A stretch of DNA of 64,000 bases from Pogonophryne albipinna (taxonomy: Eukaryota; Chordata; Actinopteri; Perciformes; Artedidraconidae), in assembly GCA_028583405.1 (NCBI GenBank), contig CM053249.1, positions 41,879,499 through 41,943,498 of the forward strand. The letters run 5' to 3'. Numbering within the stretch: the stretch's first letter is position 1; the number at the start of each line of letters is the position of its first letter. Below the pieces are notes generated by a model, which was not told the origin of the DNA, did not search any database, and saw only the letters and a list, made by a program, of their open reading frames with translations. The position numbers and the translations under genes were made by a program. Below, piece by piece: positions 22,022-33,411 of the stretch.

Positions 22022-22055
22022 TGGACACCGAGGAACCTGAAGCCGTTAATCGCAT

Positions 22056-23559
22056 GATTGTCCGCATGTTTTTTATGAATTCTAAATGTATTTAAAAAGG
22101 TTTTCAATACTTTTATCACCTCCGGGTTGCACTGCACTGCATCGAGTCTCAATACTTTATTGTTCTCACATCAAGAGGTCCACTAGCATCCCTTCAACTG
22201 TCCTGAAACTCTCAACGCTTACCAAGAGTGCAGACATGAGGAAACTTTACTGACATGGCTGTCTCCACAGTGCTGTTTGATGTACAACAGGGGTTTCTGT
22301 GAGGAGAGTCAAATCACACCACTAATCATGAATAATAACTGATATGGCGGTCATTTACGGGGGGGCTCTCTGCATCAGCTGTGTAATGTTTTAAGACGAG
22401 ACGTTCCCCTGTGGTAATTATGTTCACACCGACAGTACATTCATATACGTTGGGTTTGAGAAGTGTCTGGCGGGGTTCTGAAGCTGAAACTGTTCCTCAT
22501 TAGTTTGAGGCTTGTTTCTGCTCCCGATCCGCAACGCTACTGCTCCATCGCTTCTTGATTCCCCAAACTAGGGGGCAGAACGAGTTCATAACCACAGAAC
22601 GTGCGAGCGTTAATCATCTGTCAAAAAAGTGGAGTTTAAATGAATTTGCGTTAATGTGTTATTATAGCTATGGTGAAACTCACAGCCCAAACAAGAACAT
22701 CCTGTCACAAAGCGACAAGGCCTGATGGATCTGGCTTACTGTCACATGACCTGAGCTCTGCGCTGCCACTCACTAAAGCTTACTTTATGCTTTCTTCTTT
22801 CACTCGTTTCACTAACAGCTACTCAAATGCTAAATAAAGTATGTTTTTTACAATACTTTGTGCCTATTATTGACTGATATGTGTCTTGCTAAACAGAATT
22901 GCTTCTGTTTTCCATTGTCAATATTTGACTGTAAATGGTGTCGTAGGCCACAGTGTGCATGGTAATGCAGTTTCATCCCACTATTAACATATTCACAGCC
23001 TTTGAGTCACCTGCCTGGGATGGCATAATCACAGGATTCTGATGGCTAAACTCAACAAAATCTAAACAAAACGGCACATTCAACATCATCGAATGGTGAG
23101 GCCCCCTTTTTCCATAAAGGAGTTGATCCTTCCCTAAATGAAAAGGATGTAGTGGATGGACTGTTTGTCAGACGACAGATGACACTTGGTATTTTTACAC
23201 TGGACTGTAAGGACTCTGCTCTAGTCAACTAATGGATCCAACATATGGAATGTCACCTTTTGTAATGGCCAGAATATCACACTTTAAAACGAGCATAGAC
23301 TGACTTTCATACCCAGGAATCAGCAGCATGAACATGTCTCCAATGACCACATGTAATGATGATATTAATTACATGTGTACCTGTTTTTAAACATTCAAAA
23401 TAAACTAATATGTTTACTGATATAAACAAAACAAAAACAATGAGCCCAATTCATTCCCAATCATCCTGAACAACATTCCTACTACTGTACTGTTGTCCTG
23501 CCGCATAGAAGTTAAGAGAAAACATATTAAAACGGTTGTTTTAAAAGGAGACATTACAC
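22056..23559. other. interval without recognised genes
   Basis: A short stretch at 22048-22125 (CGCATGATTGTCCGCATG, TTTTCAATACTTTTATCA) resembles interior sequence of the hAT at 55377. The rest shows nothing recognisable. Confidence 0.4.
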
Positions 23560-24497
23560 CAAACTGTCACGATTTTAGTTTTGTCTGTCTATGGTTTTAT
23601 TTAAAAATTATGTTCTCCCTGTGTCTGGTCTTCCTTCCTGTGTTTGCCCTCCTGTGTCTGATTGTCTGATTGTGTTCACCTGTTGCCCTTGTGTTTCTGC
23701 CTCCCCTGCCCAGCTGTGTCTTGTCCTGTGATTACCCTGCTGTGTATTTAGTCTTGTCTTCCCCTGTGCTCCATGTCGGATCGTTGTCTTTCCTTTCCTT
23801 GTTACCTGCGTGCTCCCGTCTGTAAGTTTGTCCTGCTTCATGTGCTCTCCATTTCGTTAGTGTTATTTGTGTCATATTTTTTCTGTCATCGGCTTTTAAA
23901 ATAAAGCTCGCCTTTTGTTAGTGATGGCGAGATGAAGCCTCATGAAGCTTTGAAGCTTTCCAGCCAATTGGTTCGCAAAAGGCTTCATCTCATGAGGCTT
24001 CATCATGGGCTTCATTTGAACCAAGCGGCAAACTCTGGGGAAGAGCCGGGACGCCAATACGGAAGTGCCACACACTGCAGTTCATCTAGTGGCCAGTAGG
24101 AGCAGGCTGCAGAAGGGAGCAATTTCCATAGACCCCCATGTTAAAATGCCCAACTTTACAGCAGAAATAAACATGTTTACATCGTGGTTCAAAAAACCAT
24201 ATTCTCTGTATAGTTAGATTCCCCCTTCATGACTACTGTGTGGGGGGTGAATTTTTTCTCAACTCATCTGTTTAATTAATATTAAGCCTTAAAGCTTTTG
24301 CATAAATTAGGGCGTGGTCACTTTGATGGACATGGACATGCCTCACTGTCAGCTAACAGCAACTTGTCCACTCTGCTAGGCTACAACCATAGAGGCTACA
24401 ACGTTAGTTAGTTGTAGTTACTGTACTTGACCCTTTAGCCGTGTTCGTAGTGATTGTGCCTTTTAGGGAATATTGTTACAAATACCAGACAATTAAA

Positions 24498-24629
24498 ATG
24501 TTGTGCTGTGCGCTTGAATGTACTAACAGAACTTCCAAGAAGTCTAAAATTATAATATTATACATGTTAACCCCGTTCGCAGGTGTTTGTGTGCTTGGTA
24601 GCTTAGCTTGCTACTTATTAGCCAGCTAA
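24498..24629 (+). pseudogene. THAP-like zinc-finger N-terminal fragment
   Basis: The ATG at 24498 opens MLCCALECTNRTSKKSKIII, whose CC-A-x-x-C-TNR-x-S-KK pattern is the usual start of THAP DNA-binding domains. These are found in P-element-like transposases and in host THAP proteins. The later Cys/His pair and the AVPTIF-type end of the domain are not visible, so it is a fragment or a first exon. It lies inside the presumed nested element at 24077-25240. Confidence 0.45.
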
Positions 24630-24778
24630 GGACGTAACCCTTTATACATACATATACATTTTAGTTTATGATTCAGCCTTGGGTAAGACTTTTATAGTCT
24701 ATGGCTATGACGCCCATAATGCTAAACGGGAGCAAATGTTAATCGGGGACCCAATTATCCCAGTGGTGGCCGCCGGAG

Positions 24779-24844
24779 CTAACGGAGCTGCAGGGGGCTA
24801 GCTCCAGCCGGCGTCCCGGAGCTAGCCCACTGCAGCTCCGTTAG
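24779..24844. repeat. 27-nt inverted repeat, hairpin-forming
   Basis: Arms 24779-24805 and 24818-24844 pair at 26 of 27 positions around a 12-nt loop. The arms contain CTAACGGAGCTGCAG and GGCTAGCTCC. Confidence 0.9.
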
Positions 24845-25606
24845 GTCCGGGCGGTGGACGCCGTCCTTTCTCAACGTGTGAATGACAAGCATTAAGAATA
24901 ACAAAATATAGCTAATTCTCTTGCAGATTGTTCCATTTGATTATGAATGTAACGTTTATATAGGGGAACTACACTGTTAGCAGTAACTTGGTATGCATGT
25001 ATTTCATGTTAGCTTAGCTTCTTAGCCTGAGCTAGCTCTGTTTACTTCCAGTTCGGAGGCAGCAGGTCCCGCCTCGGCTCCGCCTCTTTGCCCTTATTTG
25101 GAGCAGGCGGGATTAGACTCTGACGTCACAGTCGAGCCGTTAGTGGCCGACTCCGCCTACTAAGGGCTTCACGGCAACTCTGCAGAATCCTATGGGTGAC
25201 GTCACGGACACTACGTCCATTTATATATACAGTCTATGATTTGAACACAAACCCCCCTGTTGGTCAAAGTGTGTAAAACAGGCAGATTGGACATCTCAAC
25301 AGTGTGCTCTATCTCATACCGAGTTCCCATTGAGTAAAGCCTTAGAATAACTCTAAACAACGAACATAAAATCATATTTTCATGTTAACAATAGTGTATT
25401 TATTCCAGTTGAATGATTGTGATTGAAAAGCCTAAGGAGGCTGGTACACATTGCAAAGAGTGATTTGTATTCCTTAATAATATTCGTGAACTTAACCATG
25501 TTGTAGCCTGAGAAAGGCTAAACCATATCAAAGAATACATTTATTAACTACATTATCTCATTTAGCTGTAGCTTTTATAAACAACAACAAAGACGTATTG
25601 TTCAGT

Positions 25607-25662
25607 CGTTGAACCAGGGACCCTGCGGTTGTGAGTCAAGTGCTTTCCAGCTGAGCCACAGC
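25607..25662 (-). ncRNA. tRNA-derived sequence (SINE head or tRNA pseudogene)
   Basis: On the minus strand TGGCTCAGCTGG (25647-25658) fits the polymerase III A box exactly and GGTTCAACG (25607-25615) is close to the B box. AGCACTTGACTCACAACC and AGGGTCCCT lie between them, as in an anticodon and variable region. No complete cloverleaf or body was recognised. Confidence 0.5.
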
Positions 25663-26167
25663 ACACACGCTGAATCTCTCTGAAAACACAGGAACATATT
25701 TATTCCTGTATTTATTCATTTATTTATTCATGTTTTTATTCCTACATTTATTTATGCTTGTATCTATTTACACTTATGACATGTTCCGACCTCTATATGA
25801 GTGAGGGTCTGAGCTCTCTTGATTCCATCGTGTCACCGGGCCCGGGTACAGGAGGGGTAATATGGTTCTTATTATACATCCATGGGTATTATGAGCGTTG
25901 TGGTTCAACGGTTCAACCGATCTGAATCGCTTCCTGAAGCAGTCACGTGGTATCGACAGGCAGCGAGGCTTCGTTTGTCATCGATGACGTCACTGGCCCA
26001 AAACGATACAAGCCTCGATACATGCTTCACAAAAAGCTTCGGGGATTACTCGACACACGCTCCGAAGCCTCGGCGCAATACGTAACATCACTACCTTTTG
26101 TTCCTTGACCTTTTTTTTTTTTTTAAACTGCATTTGAGTCTTGATAATCCCCATTCCTGACACAAAC

Positions 26168-27754
26168 TCTTTCCCTACCCGCATTCTTTCATGTTGCCTG
26201 TCTTTCACAATGTGCAGCAGTAAAGGTTAGTATAGCCTTCGCTTGTTTATTTGAAACATCTGACCTTTCAACTTTCTCCAGTGCTCTACCTGCCATAAGT
26301 CACAGCCGCTGGGTGTCTGCTCTCAGCGCTCTAGACTAAACCACACTGGTCATAAAATAGGTAAAAATAACAAAAACATGTTGGGCCTGAAATGAAAAAG
26401 CTCATAACCCCAAATCCTATTATAAATCCAATAATCTTCATGTCTAGTAGTTTTGTTTTTTGAAGGGTTGCTGATTTAAATTTTTTATTTATATGTCATT
26501 GGTGTGTGTTTCAGCTAATTCCTTAAGTTAACTTTTAAGTTTGCACAGCACTATAACACTGTTATCGTTTATACATAAATCCTGTAGATAGGGGCTGATT
26601 TCTGGATAGTTCTTGTAAAGTGCGGCTCTGTGTTTACAGGCGGCCGTGGAGCCTGCAGTCTTTTACTGCGCTGTCTTGTCTGTCACTTGACAGTTGACTG
26701 CCGTACAGCTCTCCCCCCGCTTAGCAAACAGTCCTGTTAGATTTTCCATTTGAACAATCCTAGGGGTCACCAGTGTGTCTGACTGCTCGCTGAAGCCAGA
26801 TGGGGTTTTCCTATAAACAAGTGTACAAGCAGTATTTAAACAGACTGTGGCACCTGACGCCATAACACTCATGACACTCTGTTTAGTGGCCTAAGTTGCA
26901 ATAAGTCACTTTGGAGAATTAAGTAAATATTTTCATTTTGACCATGCCATTGTTTATTATAGAATGGTAAAAGTTCTAAATCTTGCCAAATCCTCTGTTA
27001 AAAAAATCATTTAATAACAACTTGTCTAAAGTGAAGCATGAACATAGAGCTGATTTCTTTTTCATTCCTATCATGTCTTTTCAGTTTCAAACAAATCCAG
27101 AAACACCACCTGTTTTAAAGAGCAGTTTGGGGAAGGCCCAGGTCGAGCAGAGCATTAAAGCTGTAGGCAGAAGTATTAAGCATACCTCTGGCCTGCTGAG
27201 GGGAGGTCTCATCCAAACACAGCGGTCACCTCCACAGATACAGGCTCATGTGTTCTCTCTGCTGGATTACAGCTGCATGAGACAATTCTCGGATTAAGAA
27301 TACAGCCCTCCATCTGGACGGGTTCTTCTTGTCAATGTTAAGATTGCAAAACTCACCACAGAAAATACAATGCTTTTGAAAATTGAAAGGTTCATCTGGG
27401 TCCCCTGACTGTGAGCGCCTGGTCACCTTGCAAGGAACTTTTGAATCAGTTTCTCCAGCCCTCTGACGTTTGTGCCGTTCACAGTGAGTCTTTGAGGTGT
27501 AACATGAAATACAACTTTCATCATTTCAATGTGAATTCGTTGTTATTGTCCAATGTTTCTTGAAGCTCAAAGTGTTTTTCATCACCATATATCTTGCTAC
27601 ACTGGATAATGTTTGCTAATCGGACTGCTCCTGCAGAGATCAACGGTTCCTTCTTCGCTTGGCAGTTAAACCTCCAACTGAGGTAGCACTCATCAGGCAC
27701 TGGATCCATAACCAATGTAAACCCTGTAAAGGAAATATATAATTTAAAAAAAGG
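26168..27754. other. interval without recognised genes
   Basis: Several 60-100 codon frames occur (for example 26983-27297) with no known domain. No element ends were recognised. Confidence 0.4.
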
Positions 27755-27885
27755 TTAACCCTCCTGTTGTGTTCGGGTCAAATCTGACCGATTTACTACT
27801 TTCATCAATCATAACTTTTTTGTTTTACATTCAATTGCATTAAGGCTTTATGATATCCTTCACAGTAGACATTTGAACATATATA
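27755..27885. mobile_element. piggyBac-like MITE end
   Basis: TTAACCCTCCTGTTGTGTTCG and then GGGTCAAATCTGACC is a terminus common in fish TTAA-target elements. It is cut at 27884 by the Tc1 element, and no matching right end was found. Confidence 0.45.
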
Positions 27886-29520
27886 CACTGAACAAAAATA
27901 TAAACGCAACACTTTTGTTTTTGCTCCCATTTTTCATGAGATGAACTCAAAGATCTAAAACATTTTTTATATACACAAAATAACCATTTCTCTCAAATAT
28001 TGTTCACAAATCTGAAAAACTCTGTGATAGTGAGCACTTCTCCTTTGCCGAGATAATCCATCCCACCTCACAGGTGTGGCATATCAAGATGCTGATTAGA
28101 CAGCATGATTATTGCACAGGTGTGCCTTAGGCTGGCCACAATAAAAGGCCACTCTGAAACGTGCATTTTTGCTTTATTGGGGGGGTCTGGGGGGGTCCGA
28201 AAACCAGTCAGTATCTGGTGTGATCACCATTTGCCTCACGCAGTGCAACACATCTCCTTGGCATAGAGTTGATCAGGTTGTTGATTGTGGCCTGTCGAAT
28301 GTTGGTCCACTCCTCTTCAATGGCTGTGCCAAGTTGCTGGATATTGGCAGGAAATGGAACACGCTGTCGTATACGCCGATCCAGAGCATCCCAAACATGC
28401 TCAATGGGTGACATGTCCGGTGAGTATGCTGGCCATGCAAGAACTGGGATGTTTTCAGCCTCCAGGAATTGTGTACAGATCCTTGCAACATGGGGCCGTG
28501 CATTATCATGCTGCAACATGAGGTGATGGTCGTGGAGGAATGGCACAACAATGGGCCTCAGGATCTCGTCACGGTATCTCTGTGCATTCACAATGCCATC
28601 AATAAAATGCACCTGTGTTCGTCGTCCATAACATACGCCTGCCCATACCATAACCCCACCACCACCATGGGCCACTCGATTCACAACATTGACATCAGAA
28701 AACCGCTCACCCACACAACGCCCACACGCTGTCTGCCATCTGCCCTGAACAGTGAAAACCGGGATTCATCCGTGAAGAGAACACCTCTCCAACGTGCCAG
28801 ACGCCATTGAATGTGAGCATTTGCCCACTCAAGTCGGTTACGACGACGAATCGGAGTCAGGTCGAGACCCCGATGAGGACGACGAGCATGCAGATGAGCT
28901 TCCCTGAGACGGTTTCTGACAGTTTGTGCAGAAATTCTTTGGTTATGCAAACCGATTGTTGCAGCAGCTGTCCGAGTGGCTGGTCTCAGACGATCTTGGA
29001 GGTGAACATGCTGGATGTGGAGATCCTGGGCTGGTGTGGTTACACGTGGTGTGCGGTTGTGAGGCCGGTTGGATGTACTGCCAAATTCTCTGAAACGCCT
29101 TTGGAGACGGGCATTATGGTAGAGAAATGAACATTCAATTCACGGGCAACAACTCTGGTGGACATTCCTGCTGTCAGCATGCCAATTGCACGCTCCCTCA
29201 AAAGTTGCGACATCTGTGGCATTGTGCTGTGTGATAAAACTGAACGTTTTAGAGTGGCCTTTTATTGTGGCCAGCCTAAGGCACACCTGTGCAATAATCA
29301 TGCTGTCTAATCAGCATCTTGATATGCCACACCTGTGAGGTGGGATGGATTATCTCGGCAAAGGAGAAGTGCTCACTATCACAGATTTTTTCAGATTTGT
29401 GAACAATATTTGAGAGAAATGGTTATTTTGTGTTTATAGAAAATGTTTTAGATCTTTGAGTTCATCTCATGAAAAATGGGAGCAAAAACAAAAGTGTTGC
29501 ATTTATATTTTTGTTCAGTG
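27886..29520 (-). mobile_element. Tc1-like transposon with TA duplication
   Basis: It starts CACTGAACAAAAATATAAAC and ends TTTTTGTTCAGTG. TA flanks it at 27884-27885 and 29521-29522. Terminal inverted repeats of roughly 270 bp surround one minus-strand transposase gene. The 1635-bp size is full length for the family, but the gene is frameshifted. Confidence 0.95.
28208..29222 (-). pseudogene. Tc1-like transposase (DD34E), frameshifted
   Basis: The transposase cuts the element out and pastes it at TA. The N-terminal part (from an ATG at 29222, MPQMSQLLRERAIGMLTAGM) is a helix-turn-helix start. A frameshift near 29095 follows. A second frame carries AQTVRNRLREAHLHARRPHR and the first catalytic Asp in LFTDESRFSLF. 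Another indel near 28700 leads to the third frame, with the second Asp in LQHDNARPH and the Glu in SPDMSPIEHVW. The spacing between these last two is 34 residues, the Tc1 signature. It ends LREANGDHTRY at 28208. The catalytic triad residues are all present, so the damage is only in reading frame, pointing to fairly recent death. Confidence 0.9.
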
Positions 29521-29522
29521 TA

Positions 29523-32167
29523 GTTACTGAGAGCTGAAGGTGGTGCTCCTGGTGTCCAAGGTGGTGGTTTTTGGTGGTGATGTGCTCCCCCAGGATTTGA
29601 TTTCCTGCACGTATGACTGGGGTGATTTAAGTTTGGTTTGTTTGGGGATCCTTCCACTCACTCGTCGACCCTATCCCCCAACTGGTAAGCCTCAGCCCCT
29701 AATTTATTTTCCCATTTGTGTTATAGCCCTGTGTGACGGTTTTAAACTGCATTTTAATAATTGACTCGTGCTAAATAAAATCATATATTTTTGATACATT
29801 GAAAACACGTCTCCTGCTCCATTAGTATTCGAACCTGTGTGCATCTATAACTGAAAACCTGTAATATTTCCTTGGGTGAAACTCCCTAGGTGGCATTGTC
29901 GGAATTGTGAATTGTGTAATCAAACTAACTTTAAACAAATACATTCACCTGACTTATCCTCCCCTCTGCGGCTGCTGCCACATGTCCAAAAAGCTGAGCA
30001 CATTTAGAAACAACTAGCTGTTTGCAGCCAAAGCCGGCATGTGTTACCGCCTAAAAGCCCTTGGTTATCAGGAACTTACTCTTTTATGTGGCATGTTGTA
30101 AAAGCTCACAAAAGGATGCCCTGACAGTTGAGATTCCAGTGGCCTCTTCTAAGAAACAATATTGAAGACACTGCATCTACTCAAACTATATCTTGACACA
30201 AAGATTTCATGTAGAGTGGCTGAAGGAACATAAACTCTTTACTGTACATAAAGCCAGGGAAAAAGATAACAAACATTTACCTCAGAAAGTGGACAACTGT
30301 TACAGTACAGTAAACCATAGTGTGTTAAAAGACTTGGGGAATGGGACTCCTCCATGGCGCATCAGGAGGAACCACTTTCATGAAGCCTTAACTGATGGGC
30401 CTGGCTTAAAAGCCCACCCAGACACAGATAGGGCCTTCTCTGGCAATTTATACCACAGTGACAACCCCCACATGAATAGGTGGAGATAGGCAGAGGAAAA
30501 CACTGCCTCAAAAACAAAGAGAGGATGACTATGTTTCATATTAGCTCATACTATGATAAGTTATCAGTGAATCTGCTTGTTTTACGACAAGATTTACAAA
30601 AAAAAAGCCCATTTAGTGAAAGGCTTGAAGGGAAACCTGTGGATGAAAGAAGGAGGAAAACAAGGCCACCTTCAAAAGATCCAGCTTATAGTGTGATGCT
30701 ATCTGAGGTGGACTGAATGGTGGCCTGTATCTCTGTGTCAACACAATAAGAGCCGAGACACGTGGCACTTGGAGCTCCATCAAGATGAGCTGATAGCAGT
30801 CGTCGGCTTATTGATTGCTCCAGCCGGGCCAAATGCTTGTATTATTATCTGCCCTTCTCCCTTTGAGCTGCTCCAGAGGTAGACGCTCGCCTCGGGATGT
30901 TTACGACTATATCCTCTGCATTGTGGGATGTTAATCTTTATTACCTGGCACTTTTTAAGTTACTGCTCACAGAACTTGCTTGTGTGATGTCACACTTCAA
31001 GATGCCATGTTATAGATTATAGACTTATCTTTTTTAACAAGTGTTGAAGCCTATAAAGTGGAAAGAAAGAAAAAAAGTGGAAAGAAAGAAAAAAAGTGAA
31101 AAGTTGAAATCGTCCGCAATAGCAGTTGTTTTTCTTTCCTGAACCAGTCTGAACTGCAATGCTTATTGGTTTTGCCTTTTTACCTTACCAATTGTTGAAA
31201 TGATCATTGTGGCGAAGGGTGGGGCAGAACCGTCAGAATTAATTTCAAAATAAACACTCACACTTAGGACAATTTTTAAATGTATGTCAGCTTATATTTT
31301 TCAAATTCAAGATTTGAAGATTCAAGGCTTTATTGTCATATGCACAATTAGTCCGGGAGCCGTGGGGTTGAACCTTGTTTAATCTGATAACGTTTTTTTC
31401 TCTGCTGTTTCTTGTAGCTTAGGGGTACCTCTTCAAAATCCAAGAGGGTGCCCGGTGATATCCCTTGAGCATTTTTGGATATTAACCCCTTTATGCACAA
31501 AATTCCCAAATCCCTGAAAAATAAAGATTTATGAGATTTCATGCAAAATTCTCAAATTAAATGCACCAAATTTGCTTTCTCCAATGTGTATTCATAAAGG
31601 AGGTCATGTGTTCCAAATGAATGAATATTAACCCTTTTATGCCAAGCCAGCGAAACAGGTCGCTGGATGAACCTTCCTACACCCATTGAGCTTTTGAGAT
31701 CCAGAACAATGGATTTAAATTAAAATGTTTTAATATGCTTTTCATGTCACATCTAACACATGTTGTAACCATTCCATCTAAAGTGTAATATACCCTGTGA
31801 TTATGTAATCAAACCATAATTGCAAGATGTTGGTGTCATACGTATTCTGCCTCCAGATTGTATTTGCTACCCCTATGGTGCAGTTCCTGTATTATTCCTA
31901 GCTATTTGAGTTTGCTAGTCAAGACAAAAACACACTGGCGAATGCAACTCTTTGGATCATCCATCCACTTCTTTTTTGATGAAGCATCAAATTTGACCGG
32001 TCCTGTTTTAGCTGCTATGACATTAACACAAAAACCATTAATCATCACCAAATTGCATTTAACACCCGTTTAAACTGTAAATATTGTATCAGACTACTGG
32101 TATACATGAACAACTGCAGTAAATATACAAAGAATAGACACTGAACATGTATTGCGTGTGCCAATTA
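29523..32167. other. interval without recognised genes
   Basis: A purine-rich GGAAAGAAAGAAAAAAAGT tandem lies at 31068-31100. ATTCAAGGCTTTATTGTCAT near 31321 looks like the 3' tail of a retroposon in minus orientation. AACCCTTTTATGCCAAG near 31632 could be a TTAA-type MITE end. Frames of 60-100 codons show no domain. Confidence 0.4.
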
Positions 32168-32984
32168 CACTGAAAAAAATATAAACGCAACACTTTTGTT
32201 TTTGCTCCCATTTTTCATGAGATGAACTCAAAGATCTAAAACATTTTCTATATACACAAAATAACCATTTCTCTCAAATATTGTTCACAAATCTGAAAGA
32301 ATCTGTGATCGTGAGCACTTCTCCTTTGCCGAGATAATCCATCCCACCTCACAGGTGTGGCATATCAAGATGCTGATTAGACAGCATGATTATTGCACAG
32401 GTGTGCCTTAGGCTGGCCACAATAAAAGGCCACTCTGAAACGTGCAGTTTTGCTTTATTGGGGGGGTCTGGGGGGGTCCGAAAACCAGTCAGTATCTGGT
32501 GTGAGGGGTAGGGGTAGGGTAATGTTGTGAATCGGGTGGCCCATGGTGGTGGTGGGGTTATGGTATGGGCAGGCGTATGTTATGGACGACGAACACAGGC
32601 CACTCGATTCACAACATTACCCTAACCCTAACCCTACCCCTAACCCTCACACCAGATACTGACTGGTTTTCGGACCCCCCCAGACCCCCCCAATAAAGCA
32701 AAAATGCACGTTTCAGAGTGGCCTTTTATTGTGGCCAGCCTAAGGCACACCTGTGCAATAATCATGCTGTCTAATCAGCATCTTGATATGCCACACCTGT
32801 GAGGTGGGATGGATTATCTCGGCAAAGGAGAAGTGCTCACTATCACAGATTTTTTTTGATTTGTGAACAATATTTGAGAGAAATGGTTATTTTGTGTATA
32901 TAGAAAATGTTTTAGATCTTTGAGTTCATCTCATGAAAAATGGGAGCAAAAACAAAAGTGTTGCATTTATATTTTTGTTCAGTG
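32168..32984. mobile_element. fold-back derivative of the Tc1 element with telomere-like repeats inside
   Basis: It has the same ends as 27886-29520 and TA at 32166-32167 and 32985-32986. The right half carries an inverted copy of the left inner region (CAGTATCTGGTGT... and ACCAGATACTGACTGG) instead of the normal right interior. The whole element is thus an almost perfect hairpin of about 370-bp arms around a loop of about 57 bp (near 32541-32597) made of transposase sequence. TAGGG-type repeats lie in both arms. No protein. Confidence 0.85.
32617..32650 (+). repeat. telomere-like CCCTAA repeats
   Basis: CCCTAACCCTAACCCTACCC continues as CTAACCCTCAC. A shorter inverted version, AGGGGTAGGGGTAGGG, is at 32504-32519 in the other arm. 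Confidence 0.9.
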
Positions 32985-33171
32985 TACATTGGGGAACAAA
33001 GAGGGAAACGCAGTTAATGTGGGCAAAATACGCAAAGCAACTAATAAACAAACACAATATCAAATATATTCTCATAAACAAAAGATGATAACAACTTGTA
33101 TAAACTCTTAAAATAAAACAAATCACAAGAGAGAAAAGGTTCAGTCAAACCAAATAAACAATTAACTAGAA

Positions 33172-33411
33172 AAAGTCAAAGTCAACTTTATTGTCAATCT
33201 TCCAGACAGAGAGATCGAAATACCGTTTCCCACAATCCCGAATATAAAAACAAATGTATATAATAATATGTGTGAAAATATGTATATATATATATATATA
33301 TACACAGAATCAAAGACACATTTGTACATGTGCACACATTAAGACCTAAATAGAAACACAACAATCAATATACGAAATAACAGTCACTTAATATTTGAGA
33401 ATGTACATTAG
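33172..33411 (-). mobile_element. LINE 3' tail fragment
   Basis: CAAAGTCAACTTTATTGTCA is the reverse complement of a common fish LINE 3' end (TGACAATAAAGTTGACTTTG). It is followed by A-rich and (TA)n sequence. It may be the missing 3' end of the LINE at 40556-45335, pushed away by later insertions. Confidence 0.5.

Larger units (their letters stand above)
20450..22055 (-). mobile_element. Rex1/CR1-like LINE 3' fragment, expanded by two minisatellites
   Basis: On the minus strand the frame enters with GFRFLGVHITEDLTWTH (near 22050-22000). After a 25-bp array it resumes with KKARQRLFFLRRLRRFNMDS (about 21350-21290). It then runs NFYRCTIESILTFYR into a 33-bp array, followed by A-rich 3' sequence to about 20450. 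These are reverse-transcriptase C-terminal motifs of the same LINE type as at 34643-45335. It is 5'-truncated near 22055. Confidence 0.8.
23919..26093. mobile_element. hAT element in the solo LTR, 8-bp duplication CCTTTTGT
   Basis: It begins TAGTGATGGCGAGATGAAGC and ends CAATACGTAACATCACTA. CCTTTTGT is perfect at 23911-23918 and 26094-26101. Near both ends are GAAGCTTC/GAAGCCTC motifs. The middle (about 24077-25240) looks like a further nested element ending TTTATATATACAGTCTATG. No intact transposase. Confidence 0.85.
23565..26162 (+). mobile_element. solo LTR of a retrotransposon, split by a hAT; 5-bp duplication CAAAC
   Basis: It starts TGTCACGATTTTAG at 23565 and ends CCATTCCTGACA at 26162 (TGTCA...TGACA inverted ends). 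CAAAC flanks it at 23560-23564 and 26163-26167. Leaving out the hAT and one duplication it is about 415 bp. AATAAAG near 23901 could be its polyadenylation signal. No internal retroelement genes accompany it, so the two original LTRs probably recombined. Likely Gypsy-type from its general composition, which is inference. Confidence 0.75.

Noticed and set aside
28285..28810. Plus-strand frames across the Tc1 element
   Set aside because: Antisense to the transposase, which carries the DDE motifs.
32501..32650. A chromosome end or telomere junction
   Set aside because: The CCCTAA repeats are few, imperfect and bounded on both sides by Tc1 sequence, so they are internal.
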